Shown: positions 45,701 to 56,880 of the stretch, one piece after another
Layout of the letters: each line of letters begins with the position of its first letter
Position numbering within the stretch: the stretch's first letter is position 1
DNA from: Takakia lepidozioides
Lineage: Eukaryota; Streptophyta; Takakiopsida; Takakiales; Takakiaceae
NCBI GenBank assembly: GCA_030704615.1
Contig: CM060731.1
Span: 21,266,001-21,330,000 of the forward strand
Length of the DNA stretch: 64,000 nt
Direction of reading: 5' to 3'
The notes under the pieces: model-generated
Seen by the model: only the letters and a program-made list of their open reading frames with translations
What the model was told of the DNA's origin: nothing
Database searches by the model: none
Translations under genes and position numbers: made by a program

Positions 45701-48700
45701 TTTGTCGTCTAGGTAGCCTATGGTTGCTCCTGGACGGCCAACCGTTCTGCAAAGGGGGGACAATTACCCCGTGTGTAAATTTTGCTCGTCTTGTGTAGAC
45801 TTGAAGGATTGGTAAACCATTCAGAGTACCAAATCCTTCAGTCACACGACGCTCAGGCTCAGCACTCTTAGGGTCAGTTTGTCTGTCTGACTGCTTGGAA
45901 TCAACCTCATCCAGTGCATCAAACCAATTAGAAACATTCAAGTTGAAGTCCCTGCCCTTGGTTGTCTTCCTAGCGCCTCATTGAATCACCAAGGTCTAAG
46001 ACCGCTCTCCAGCCAGTCAAGGGGCGAACCTCTTTGAGATTGAATTGATGTGAGACTCTATTGGTACATTTTGGGCATTGCAACCTTCAAAGTACCTCTG
46101 TTCTCAAGTCTCGAGATGGAACCATTAGCCATATAATCCAAGCCTAAGCCGGAGCATGTAGTTTTAAAGGACACATCATCCATCCTGGGATTCACCGCAA
46201 AAGCTACACATGAAGCCCTAGATTTGGCATAAGTAACCAATTCCCAGGAATCACCCTGGGGAGTGTTGTTATTGATAAGAGGTAATGTATTGGTAGAATT
46301 CGCAGGCTATAAGTTTAAGCACAAGGACCAACCCTAGCCCAAGTGCCGAGTATGCTAGACAGAGCATACAACCGCCCAATTTGGGCGGAGGGGCTGCCCC
46401 CAAGAGGGAGGGGTCCGCTTGTTACCATTCAGAGATCACACTCCAGGGAGCTGCAGGGAGTGGCCTGCGTAGGCATATTCTAAGGAGGGGGGTCACAAGG
46501 CCGGCATTTGGTAACAGAAACATTTATGTACTCCCATATCAAGTCCACCCAACGGCAATAGGCTTCCTAGAGGACAGGGAGAAAGGCGGGAGAGAGAGAG
46601 AGACAGAGAATAGAATGCATGGTGGTAAGGAACAATACATGTGCCTGCCGAGAGAAAAGGTATTGGCGGAAGTCAAATTCTTGCACAGTATCATTATGTG
46701 CAAACTCACTGAAGGGCTTCTGTGAACCCTCCAGCAGGGCAGCACAGTCGTCACCCTTGTCGATCCCTCCAAAAAGATTTGCCTTCACATTGGATGCAGT
46801 CACTGCCATAGTCCCCCCACAATCTCTACATTTGAAACTACAGATTCTATTTGTATTCTATCATGAACCGAGAGAAATCATGACTTGGAACTACTGAAGA
46901 ACACATTACTTGCTTGTCGTAGCCTTGTACAATAGAACATACAAAACCCACAAAATAGAGGACCTCACCTGTGCATTCTTAGTGGTGGTGAAAGGTTTCT
47001 AGTCCACAGGTTTTCAATTTTAGTTGAATGCCTTGGAGGCAGAAAACCCTTGATTTTTGTAGAGTGTTTACTTATTTAGGATGAAAATTCCATGGTTTAT
47101 CCTGAGGGAAGTGGGACCTATAGTCTTGACAAATCCAACATGATTACCTATCTCCAAGTATATCTGCTCCAGTTCGTCATATTCCCGAAGTGCATCCTCA
47201 TGCAAGTGTGCCATCTCGAACATGAATGCCAAACTCTCCTGCAACCACAAACCCCACCCATCGGAAAGGATCCTCAAGGTGGACTGGAATAGCCCGCATT
47301 AGACTAAATTGAGGGCCAGGAGACCTGCACTGCCAGTAAAGAAGTACATAAGACTGGACAGTAGGTTGTCCAGGAACACACTGACTCACAATCTATGGAA
47401 CATGATTCTGCACCCAACAAAACTTAGGAGGTATCACCTTGACAATGAAGAAGTAGGAAAAATTCCATGCAGGCATAAGCCAATGTTCCTCAAGCTTTCG
47501 GATTTCCTCCTCATAGTATAGGATGCGGCGGTCAAGTGTGTTGCGAATACACTCCACAATCTTAATCTCCAGCTCATCCCACGCAGCTGGGTCCCCAGAG
47601 TGTAGCTCTAGCTTGCAGCACCTGCTCCAGTGCGCCAACTGTCAAAGTTAGTTTTCCTTTGGGAAACACAATGACACCCACTTGTGAAGTTTCCTTGCAA
47701 GGGCTAGCCACAATGACTCACCGGTTCCAGACTTAGTACTGCTGACAAGCTAAAGCTCCCTGGCTTTGTCTGGCCAATGGCAAAGGATCAGCCTCTCAAT
47801 TTATGACTGACCTCACCTAACTCATCTATCTATCACAAGTTTAGATCCTGGTTATGTGCAAGAACAAAACTTAGGCACTAGTACCTTTCCCGCTTTTTGG
47901 AGCTGAAGTCGACTTCAAGCTTAGAATACACCCTCTTGGTGAGCTTGTTGGAACTGTCAGTGACAGACTTGGAGACAAATGCAATGAACCAGTCGCACTC
48001 CTCATTCTGCACTAACGTTTTCAGGCGGGGCTTCAACAGGTTCTTGTACTCATCTAGGTCCTGCAGAAGAATGGGTGTGACAACATTCTCAGTCTCACAG
48101 ATGCCCGTCTACCATTTCTCTCTCTCATCAGCTGAATAGCAGTATAAGGAAATTTTACCCCTTGAAAGATCAGCAGAGATGTAATTTCAAAAAATCCAGT
48201 CATGTTCTATGCAAACTCTTTGATGTTACAGGACCGCACATTGAGGAGGAGAAGGAGGGGAGAGGAGTTTGAAGAGATGAGAGTTTACGTCGCACGTCAC
48301 AAGCACTATGCAGGCGTAAGGGTGGCAGAACCACAATGGCAAGGGCAACTGCTCCACTGGGACGCGACCCCGCAGACTTGAGTCAGTGGTAAGGATATAC
48401 TGTATGGGAAGGTGTTCCACTACCACCAGATTCCGTGCCTTGTTGTTCAGGCTTGCCTTTCTGAGAGGTGTGTGTGCCTCAAAATCCTCCTTCACAGTGG
48501 GCCACAGATCATTCACATCCTCAACTGCAAGTAAGTACAATGAACAAAAATTAGAGTCCAGCCAATGATGACTTCAGTGTGCAACTTCAGTTGAGATGAG
48601 GTCTCCACTCCAAATTCTCACCAACTTCAGGACAGATCAATGAAAGTCCTAGAACTAGCCAAATGGATTTCACGTAGTATACATGGGAGGCTGAAGGTTA

Positions 48701-49209
48701 TGGTAGCCCTCTACCTAAAATACGACAAGTGTTATGTATAAACTTTTCAGTGGTCCACAAAGCGGAATCCTTAACACCACAGGACTGTCATTCGTTGCCT
48801 CCTGCTAAGATTTTATTGCAAAGGTGACTATTAAGAACTGGCTAGTGGCACAACGATGTATCTCAGAGAATAGACGAGTCATAAATTGCACAATCTCAGG
48901 CCAATCAAATAGTCTGACCACATTTGTCTTCTTATTTCAGTTCAAATATTCTATGCTTCACAGTTTTTCAGTTGACAAATTGCACCCCTCGCAGAAATTT
49001 TCAGCTGAGATTTATTACCTGGCCACCTCTATCACCAACCAAGATAGGACAGGAGGTCGAGGTGAAAAAGGGAGAGGGATATAGAGAAATAGTGAAAGTG
49101 ACAGATAGCACTGAGACGAACAAGAACTGAGCGAGGAGGACTTACTGGCAACAACGAGACGCCCCGACGCCTTTTTGACCATCTCAAACTGCGAGAAAGA
49201 GCTAGCCAT
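34874..49209 (-). CDS. TRS130: TRS130 / TRAPPC10-like TRAPP II complex subunit
   Basis: Subunit specific to TRAPP II, the Golgi/trans-Golgi tethering complex linked to RAB-A GTPases and, in Arabidopsis, to cytokinesis. Nineteen exons on the minus strand: 49146-49209, 48289-48524, 47885-48060, 47438-47621, 47148-47238, 46639-46802, 44341-44430, 44062-44223, 43317-43448, 40776-40927, 39949-40189, 39670-39816, 38832-39230, 38316-38549, 37268-37998, 36992-37076, 36300-36485, 35442-35738 and 34874-35158. Phases close to 1351 residues (Arabidopsis about 1260). Landmarks in order: MASSFSQFEM, ECIRNTLDRRILYYEEEIRK, SLAFMFEMAHLHEDALREYD, FDFRQYLFSRQAH, NRPAEVAARG, FHRSWRKRHGVVLDGEVAAV, LLAEVLPRLGDCQKQL, ALVTFAARGGPPLELCDNDP, KPGKNSVIMMLPPQCLGSYI, NYSLKGALIQISAGPGLQLE and SNWMIAGRKKG near the end. 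The 37268-37998 exon carries a Ser/Pro-rich insert. Introns host LINEs, a tandem array and a tRNA-like element. The middle exons 43317-43448 and 40776-40927 are the least certain. Confidence 0.92.
36733..36807 (-). repeat. tRNA-like sequence (tRNA pseudogene or SINE head)
   Basis: On the minus strand box A TAGCTCAGTGGTAGAGC and box B GGTTCAATCCC are near perfect, with a good T arm (CTAGG, loop TTCAATC, CCTAG). The anticodon loop lacks U33, and the 5' end GGGATGG does not pair with the 3' CCCGACC, so it cannot be a working tRNA. It lies in a TRS130 intron. Confidence 0.6.
41083..41258 (-). mobile_element. LINE copy C, short 3' fragment
   Basis: It holds the family 3' end (complement of GTACTCATAAGACGTTGTTTG) and about 170 bp upstream of it, up to the region complementary to CTCTAGAAATCCCTTTACAC. 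It stops abruptly at the first unit of the 103-bp tandem repeat. Confidence 0.85.
41259..41711. repeat. 103-bp tandem repeat, four full units plus a partial, alternating two types
   Basis: Units 41259-41361, 41362-41464, 41465-41567 and 41568-41670 are each exactly 103 bp; a fifth partial unit ends near 41711. Units 1 and 3 share ACCTTACAGAATTCAACATG, GGGACAAGTC and CAGGTTGCAATAGGTCAAAG. Units 2 and 4 share ACTTTAGGGTTTAACATG, GGGCTGAGTC and AATAGGTTGAAG. The basic repeat unit is therefore a 206-bp dimer. Confidence 0.95.
41770..42729 (-). mobile_element. LINE copy D, best-preserved C-terminal region
   Basis: The frame 41777-42682 is open for 301 residues: [58 protein letters not shown] (a C-x2-C...H-x4-C finger typical of LINE C-termini), PGFSHQRDALFKSIKGIVPV, and ALLRPSFWANHTQQIDACVK. 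The reverse transcriptase proper is missing because the copy is truncated at DNSNP, where it meets a GA microsatellite (42730-42781). Its 3' end also follows GAAGAGA. It lies within the large TRS130 intron in the gene's own orientation. Confidence 0.88.
42730..42781. repeat. (GA)n microsatellite between two LINE pieces
   Basis: AGAGGGAGAG then pure GA to GAAGAG. It joins the 5' end of LINE copy D to another LINE fragment. Confidence 0.95.
42809..43051 (-). mobile_element. LINE fragment D2
   Basis: Second minus-strand piece of the same LINE: FLIHCPGFSHQRDALVKSMK and GIVPVPLFT read at 42819-42900, then noncoding-like similarity up to the block complementary to TTCAGTCTAGTGCCGAG near 43010. It lacks the 3' end found in the other copies. 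Confidence 0.8.
44701..46270 (-). mobile_element. LINE copy E with endonuclease domain and internal deletion
   Basis: It contains what the other copies lack, an APE-type endonuclease: GTFNFSRL, RANDIHICAGQETWETLD (Q-E-T-W catalytic motif), GQKGVGFFVRDFLCDN, IWLKLKCK and CCVYMPREGTL. Near 45265-45290 the endonuclease passes directly into [14 protein letters not shown], the post-RT region, so the reverse transcriptase is deleted. The C-terminal finger HFLIHC is present, frameshifted. Stops occur near 46000. The 5' limit is unclear; a GAGAGAG tract at 46590 could mark it. It fills most of the TRS130 intron between exons 6 and 7. Confidence 0.83.
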
Positions 49210-49510
49210 GGCTGCTCAGCAAGCTGCTGGGGTGCCTCCATGGCTATACCCGCCCCTCGCTTCTATCGCCCCTCATAGTTCGCATCCTCGCCTCGAAAAT
49301 TCTCTGAGTTACCCCCACATCGCTTGCAAGCCTAGCACTCCCTAGAAAAACCCACATAATACTTCATCATCACCACCTGGAATGAAAGAGAAGCACCATG
49401 CACAATTCGAGTGAAAGGGGAAATTGCCCGCCAGAAAGCCAAGGATGATAAGGAAGTGGTCCCAGGGCTTATGAATTGGATGCCTGGAGCCTAAACATAC
49501 ATATTGAGAA

Positions 49511-50054
49511 ATGAAATGAAATGAAATGGTGCTTTATAACGTCCGCGGAAAGCTCATAGAGCTTATGGGACAAAATGGAAGAAAACATGAGAGAGGAACA
49601 AATCCAGAAACCACAATTAATGTTCTAGCGATTGTCTAAGGGTGAAGGCCTCGTGCAGGTAGGCTGCCAAGCATATAGTGGAAGACATCAGTGAGAGTTT
49701 GGGTTCCACTGAATAAACAGTGGAATCTCCCACGGATCTCGTAGTACAGAGGGCAGTAGAAGAAGAAGTGTTCTTCAGTTTCAATTTCCTTGCTGCGCCA
49801 TATGCAAGCTGAAAGAGACGATGATTTGGGCGTTTTGCAGCTGAAAGGGGAAGCACTAAGAATTCCGAAGGAAAAACAGAGAGGAACAAGCCCATAGCCC
49901 CGCCACAGGTACGCAACACAGAGACGAAGTAAATGGGTGGAAGGTACGTAGCATGCAGCACGGCTTTGTTTTGTGAAGAGCAGAACAGAGAAACACACAC
50001 GTACCTAGGCGCGAGAGAGAAGGCGACAAAGCTGGAGCTCCACATCAGCAACAT
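49511..50054 (-). mobile_element. LINE of a second family, 3' end with pentanucleotide tail
   Basis: The minus-strand frame 49636-49998 ends in the C-terminal part of a LINE ORF2: ETEEHFFFYCPLYYEIRGRF and HCLFSG, with the H-x4-C pattern but different sequence from copies A-F. The sense-strand 3' end runs through CCCATAAGCTCTATGAGC and finishes in repeated ATTTC (complement of GAAATGAAATGAAATGAAAT at 49508-49527) in place of poly(A). It lies just upstream of the TRS130 start. Confidence 0.65.
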
Positions 50055-51716
50055 CTAACCCGTGGTTCACACTTCACACATTGGTCAAGAAGTGTATGGA
50101 CCATGTTTGTCTTAATTATCCCGTTGCCATCGATGGATCCTTTGTGGGTGTGAAGGAGACGTAGACTGATCTCAGTGTTGATCAGGAAGCTGGTTATGTG
50201 ATGTTGTGGTTAAAGTCTGAGAGTGCGCAGCACTTTGAGAAAGAAGACCTGCTCAAGAGCTCGATGCAATCTATGACTCGTGATTGTCCAGAATAGAGAT
50301 ACATGCTCTCAACTTCATCTGGAGATCAAACAAGTGCTAAGTACTCGTTAAGTACTGCAATCTTGAGGATTAACATATGATCATGGACTGGCAACGTCTG
50401 CATGCATATGACCCACCTGGATCTCCTGAATTGTGAACGAGCTCTAGAATGAAAGTATGGGTTGCTTAATATGACTAAATGGACTATGTCTTACTGCGAG
50501 ATCTCTCTACATGCAGCTATATATGTGTACAAGAGAGCTGAACCAAACAAGCCAACATTTGAAGACCTCGAAGCTGGGGCTATTGCAACCTCAATGGCTG
50601 ATCAAGATTACACTGCCTGCAGGCTAATTCTTATGTGCTCTGGACAAATGGCAACCTTAAGGAGACTTCATTGTGCCAAGCTGTCCAGATCAGATTCGGA
50701 GCCCTCCACCAGCCATGGTTGGAACTATTCAACACCCATTTCTAAGAACTATCAAAGATACAAATGTTACATGAATTTCCTGGTACTTTAGAAATGGAGA
50801 ATCTTCAAGAACATTTCCTTAAAACAAAACGCAAATACTACAATAGTAGAATCACAGGACTTCAAAGGATCAGAGTCTATGCACTTATTATATGCAGCAC
50901 GCGAGGAAATCAGGTAGACCTACATCTACATGCCATCAGTAGTGAAACAACAAACCCCACCGTGGGTATTCTCAGATCATCCATAGCCCCTCGGGTCTGA
51001 CGGGTCTCTTGGAACTCTTTACGAGTCCTCCTACAGCTCGGAAATCCACATACATGTGCAGGTTTTGCTTGACACTAAAATGTACACACCTTCGAATATG
51101 AAGGGTTCTGCTCCCGAGATCCTCTAGATAACAAGATTCTAGCTGAACTTGGCATGCAAGAATGTAGGGACTGCAGCGTCAGCAATTTTAAATTCACAAG
51201 ATTGAACTGTTCAAAGGGGCTTGTTGGAGAAGGCAGAGAGCGGTTAAATCGAGAATTAGAAGTATTAGGCTGTAGACCTGCCCTCTCTAATTATAGCTGC
51301 ATGTTTCTGAAAGCTTGTCGATCGCACTTGAGTCATCGGCCCCTTACTCGCCCAAGCAATTGGTCCACAATGTCGCGTGCAGCGGTTCCAGTCTCGATGG
51401 AGCCGGCTTCCACCTGTCACAGAGTGGCAAGACGTGAGAACTCATTACTCGTGGATCTAAAGAACTTCTTGAAAAAGAATTGGTGTGATTGTGGGTCGTG
51501 CTAAGATCCTCCTGAATTCTTGATGTCCAGAGTGTACGAGGTACATCAGCCCTAGACCTGTAAGCCATTTCAGTCAACTGTTTCTTCTACAGCCCAACAT
51601 TACTTCGTCATCGACATTCGGCAAATTTAAAACATACTTACATGTTTGTTCACGAACATTTGGCGAAAGATCGAGCTGAAAGGTTTCTAGAGCTGCCAAG
51701 GTTATATGGCGAGGAA
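50055..51716. other. Intergenic between TRS130 and RSP3; no gene supported
   Basis: Promoter side of TRS130 and 3' side of RSP3. A plus frame at 50462-50791 has no recognisable domain. No RNA gene is visible. Confidence 0.4.
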
Positions 51717-54700
51717 TCATACTCTGTCAAGAAGAGTGCCAGTGACTGCAGTGGTGGTGAGATCTACAAGCTCCAATTCTCCTACCACGCCCCGCATAAC
51801 ACTCTGGGAAGCCGTTTCCGCAGCGTCCAATTCTTCCATGACATTGTCTTCAAATACTATCCAGGAATCCAAGATGTCCATCATTCTTGCCATTAGCAGG
51901 TTGACTGCATCGGCCGCTTTTTCATCTGTATCTGGCGGTGGAACCACTTCATCAACCTGCAATACGCAACTTTTAGAATGGTCAGAAGAAGAAGATCATG
52001 ACTTAATCTCGAAGAAGAAAGCTCCGCATACATGACTGGGACGCTTGGATTTTTAGGCCGCCCGTCCCTTGCCCTGCCCTTCTATCATGGGCTTCTTACT
52101 TCTTGACAGCTTGAATCAGCTAACTAATGACAATTCGAGTGCTACTTCTAAGAAGTTAGGACCGAAACACTTCTGTAAGTACAACAGGTATAATTTAACC
52201 AGCTTATGGGACAAAATGGAAGAAAACATGAGAGAGGAAACAAAACCAGGGTGGAAAGTCACATCATACCATGATGCTGACGGCATGACGAGAGCAAACA
52301 ACCTCCCCAATCTCAGCCGACATCTGCTTGAGCAAGACTGGCACATATACTTCTTCAAGCTGCTCATGCCAGGGAATAAGCAAGTTGTTAGACTGAGAAT
52401 GTAAGTACTCTTGAATGTAAGCATTTGTACTGTTCAAGGGTCCTATGAGTGAAGACATCCGATGGAGGTGCAAAGGACATAAAAGGCACACATGTGGAAT
52501 AAGAACCAGTTTATAGAACTAGTTTGACGGTGGCAGAACAAAATCATACATGTACAACCAAAGAAAGTTCTAGAGATACTCAAATGTACAGCCCTGGGAT
52601 GCTTTGAAAAGCAGAGATGCGAACCTCTCTCTCCACAGGATCATAGAAATAGCCTTTTCTCGTCAGCTTATCAAAAACTTCCTCTGTGATCATCTTGAGG
52701 TATGCCCTTGCAACGTTCTGAGCCTCAATCTGCCAGACATCCACGGGTCCAGTACACCACGTTCACAACATTAGAATATAGGTCTACGGAAGTTCCTCAC
52801 CTGGGTGTGATTTGTCAGAAGAAGGTAACCACCGAAATGGAGGATTGATAAAACAATGCATGGACGATGTGCCTACAGCAGACGCAAGCTCGAGGGTATA
52901 TATGCCCAGACATGACGAAGTCCCGGCATGACAACAAACTCATCCTCGTCTAAAACTGTGGTCTTAAATTGAAGCAGCATTTCCACCAGACCTGATTGTA
53001 CACCATACCGAGTGAAAACCAAACGAAGGGTTCTTGGAGGGTTCTTGGTCTAATGCGTAAATCTCTTCCTTGCTCCTGCGGGGCTAAAGGTAAAAAAAAC
53101 CAAGATGAAATCTATGGTTCATTGAACTTATATCTTCGGGGCAGAAATCTAGAGAGAGGGAGAGAGAAGACCTTCAAACGCAGGAGCTCCTCTTCACGGA
53201 GACGCTTCTTCTCCTGGGCGACGCGCCGAGCCTTCTCCTCCATAGCCCGCCGTTCGCTGGCCTCCATGCGCTGTGTAGCTACGAGCTCCGCAACACGTAG
53301 TTGCTCAAAGCGATCCTGCCACAATCAGACCAGCCCTCCCAAAGGAACATTCTTTTGAAATGAACCATAGACAGCGCTGAAAAGCACAGCAGTGCAAACC
53401 CCTCGTTCTAGATTTTACTGAACAAAATGTAGTACGAAGTGCAGCGGAGCATTGCTGATACACATAATGTAAAGTCTACAGTCTCATCCCGTATTAGATC
53501 TTGGCGAGCTCACTGGACGCTAAATAGAAAATCGCAACAGGGGATTTCAACCTGGTGACAACGCAAGTGCTCCAGTTGCTTCTCTTCCAGGACCTCCATG
53601 AATCCTTGCTCGAGGCTTCTGCCCACAAGCACCTCCAGCATGGGCTCCACTTCCATGTCAAATTCAAATAGATCGCCCTCAAATATCTGCAGAACACAAC
53701 TTTGAGCAATCCCCGTTCAGAGTGCCCGTATATATGTTGTTCGGTACTTAGTAGACTTGTAGTACAAGCATTTTTCACCAATCCTGTTCAAAACCAAGAT
53801 GCCTAAGTCGCAGCCATTCCAAAACTTGTATAGTGTTTCTCTAATTAGCAAGGGGATAGGAAGATATAATTTGTGGGAGAGTTTCAGGACTACAGTACCT
53901 GAGTGAATACATCAGGACCAGATTTCCACGGAATGAAGAAAGGTGTGGCGGGCCGGTCGAGGAAGGGGTCTGTCTGAGTGGTGAAGTCATTAGTGGTTTT
54001 CTTGGCCGTCTGGTCCTCGAGATATAAGTCTGTCTGCCAGAATCGCATGCATGGCACCAAAGTTTATCTCTACTCTGGCATATATATGTACAAACTGTAA
54101 TCGAAACACTCATGACATCATTTGCACTAAACGAACTCTTGTCGTGTAGACTTCGCTTGGACTATCTAAGCTTGTGGCCATGTACACATTAAAAGTCTGT
54201 CAATTCCAGGTGAGCATTGGCTCCGGCACACCGCCAGTGACCCCTCAGTCTAGATAACAAGTTTAGAATAAATTAAAGCATCTGGGCTGTTCAAACTCGA
54301 AATGCTTAGTGTGACAGGAGTACATAACAACTGACCTAGCAACTTAGAAAACACTCTAGAGAGTTTGAGCTATCTCTATAGAAACTTAGATTGGTCTTGT
54401 AACAAGTCTAGATTCGAAGACAGGAAGTAGAGACTGAGAGTCCCACTGAAATGAGCTGAATTCTCCTAAAAACCAATTTGAAAACAAAGGGCTCACATGA
54501 CGTCTTCAAGACCTTTTGCAAATGGCAATGTAGGAAAAGTCTTCAAAAGTTGTCAGAACCAGAAGGACTGGTAGCTCGATCTAGATACTCACCTGGACAT
54601 CCATGTGTTGTCTGCCTGCAACAGGCTCCGGTGTGTCGGCCAGACGAACCGTTCTTGACTTTGGTGGACGAGGTTTATAAGTTGGCTCATCATCAGGATT

Positions 54701-55544
54701 AAACTGCAACCAAATTTACCCACATGTTCGGCTGGTGACAGTGTGCTATAATCTGAACCAGACCGTTTGACTTCTGACCTTCAATTGATGAACATTACGA
54801 TTGATATCATGGTCGCTTTTACAATCTTGTTAAATTATATCTGACACTCTAACTTGCATTGGTTGTGCCCAGACTGCTGGAGCTTCAATATGTATGAGCT
54901 TAATTCCTGAGAGTCCTAGTAACTTCTAAGTTGAAACTTGAAAACTTGAACACTCAGAGGAACATAAAGATGCTGAAACAATTATTAATCTGCCGGGAAC
55001 GTCAGAAGCCAAAGATTGCGACAGATTCTATGCGCGAAATTTCAGCGAGATCTTCGAGCGAGATCAGCATTCAATCTGATAATGAGCAAGTTGGAGATTC
55101 TGTACATATGAACTCGTTCTCAACCCTACCAATGATGTGGCTTCACTGCACCACATGTTTAGTTGAGTGACATGAAATCCTGTGCACCCGCTGTGAGTAC
55201 TTATTCTTAACTTGTCTGGCATCATTTCGAGATTACAGTTGCAGTGCTTTATGACTACACAGTGGAATTTAATCAATTGATCAACTGAGACTTTCACATC
55301 TGGGGGGAATCACCTTCGTTTTGTGTGTTGCGGACCCACGTATGACACGCGGATCAAATGCCAGGTTCTGCATGGGTGGACGTAATCTCGTGGATTTTGG
55401 AGCCACACGGACTGGTTCTGTGTTGAGATTCTCTTGCATGTCAGTGGGACTCTCATATTTGGGCCGGAGTTTGTTGCCATAGTTGAATCTACGGTCCGTG
55501 GTGGCCGCCCCAGCTTTCTTCACCCGAGGCTCCCTTGACCCCAT
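51717..55544 (-). CDS. RSP3: Radial spoke protein 3 (flagellar axoneme)
   Basis: RSP3 anchors radial spokes to the outer doublet microtubules of motile 9+2 axonemes and is an A-kinase anchoring protein in Chlamydomonas. Eight minus-strand exons, every one phase 0: 55314-55544, 54593-54703, 53899-54033, 53552-53686, 53172-53315, 52625-52729, 52270-52392 and 51717-51956, giving 407 residues (Chlamydomonas 516). Family blocks in order: FDPRVIRGSATHK (N-terminal basic region), TPEPVAGRQHMDVQTDLYLE, TTQTDPFLDRPATPFF, EGDLFEFDMEVEPMLEVLVG, RSLEQGFMEVLEEKQLEHL, the coiled coil RFEQLRVAELVATQRMEAS, AQNVARAYLKMITEEVFD, KGYFYDPVERE and LIPWHEQLEEVYVPVLL. The TQT motifs fit LC8-binding sites. Start chosen at ATG 55544, since upstream only a GTG exists. 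The donors after exons 5 and 6 (GTCTTC, GTTCGC) are weak. No lesion seen, so the gene looks functional. Confidence 0.93.
52201..52239. repeat. 39-bp exact copy of the second LINE family's 3' region
   Basis: Identical to 49560-49598 (begins AGCTTATGGGACAAAATGG) and located in the last RSP3 intron. Beyond one end similarity fades within a few bases. Confidence 0.85.
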
Positions 55545-56693
55545 TTTGGCTCTGTTAATCAGATCTAGACTCACGCTTCAGAATGAAAGCTTTCCTGCCA
55601 GGATTCTGCCCAATATATGGATGTTCTGGGGGCTTCTCAAATGAAAGTGCTTCTGCACGATCCTCTCATGAACCAGCACTGCTTTCGTCTTTCCCATCTC
55701 TCCTGCCTGCCCCACCCTTTTCACAGTACTTACGAATCATGACAGTATGTATGTACAAGTAATGGAGTTCACAGGCTACACATCTGCCACAGATCTGTTT
55801 GTTCATTCGACGCCGATGTGAAACAACTGAACATTACAAGAGAACTTCCCGTCCAAAGACTGGCACCAAACTTCCTGGAGGGGATTGTCGCCTCATCCTG
55901 CAAGCTCACTGACCAATATCCGAGGCCACTCCATCTTTGCGAAACATTGTTTGTACAGGATGAGAAGAAACCGACGTAACATTGAGTTGAGTTTCCTTTG
56001 AAAGAGAGCGGAATCTTGATCTAGAAAGGAAGATCGATAGAGGGGGGGACGAAGGGGAGACACAGTCCAGACTGGGACCACCAAGCGGCGGTTACAGGTA
56101 CCACCACCCTGTTCACGAGATTCTTTGAATAGGCTTTTCCCCCGGGCAGCTCCTTCTCCCAGCCCGAAAAAACTTCCTAACTACCCACCTCAAACATTTA
56201 GCCGGGCAGATCCTGTTCACCAAAGACTTGTGGAAATGTTTCTGTGGGCAGCTTGAGAAACCTGAAGATCCCATGTAGCACAGAACTCTGGGGAAGTCCA
56301 CTGATCCATGTCAGATCTCTGAGCCATTCCGAGAGAGAGAGAGAAGACCCCAGCCCAGTAAGAGCCACTCTACCTTTGGGCTACTTCCCCCCCTGGTGAT
56401 GGCTTGCCAGGTCCAACAAAGCTTGAAGCAGGAACAGGATGGCCATTTCAAAACACTACTGAACGTTCTCTTTCCTGTCTCACCAGTCTTCAGTCCTGAG
56501 ATGTAGATGGAAGGGAAGCTACAACTTATTTCATATACTGGATAAGAGGTGGTACTTGAGAGGAAGGGATTTTTGTATGAGTATTTTTCCACCTAGTCTG
56601 TTCTCCCCGCTCCTTCTAGCTGCCTCTAGATACAGATAAGAAAGATAAGAGTGTTTGTTTCATCCTGGTTCCTGTATTAGTAATAGAATGTAC
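55545..56693. other. RSP3 upstream region; no gene supported
   Basis: Likely promoter and 5' untranslated sequence of RSP3. Minus-strand frames at 55893-56592 show no domain. A short GA tract lies at 56332-56343. Confidence 0.4.
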
Positions 56694-56880
56694 TCATAAG
56701 CTGTTGTTTGCCCCTTTGTGGAAATAACCCCCACACCCAGTTTGGGCGGAGCTCAAGGGAACAGAAACTACCTTTGTGAGGGGCTCCCTCTGGTAGTGTG
56801 ACTTTCCATGGTGTAGACAATTAGTGCGGGCTTTCCTGATATCCTTTGAGGAAGCCCTTCACAAGCATCAACCTGATGTG
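56694..56880 (-). mobile_element. LINE copy F, diverged 3' fragment
   Basis: Family 3' end (complement of GTACTCATAAGCTGTTGTTTG) plus about 180 bp matching the shared part up to the CTTCACAAGCATCAACCTG complement. It is more diverged than copies A-E, and no GA tract borders it. Confidence 0.78.
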
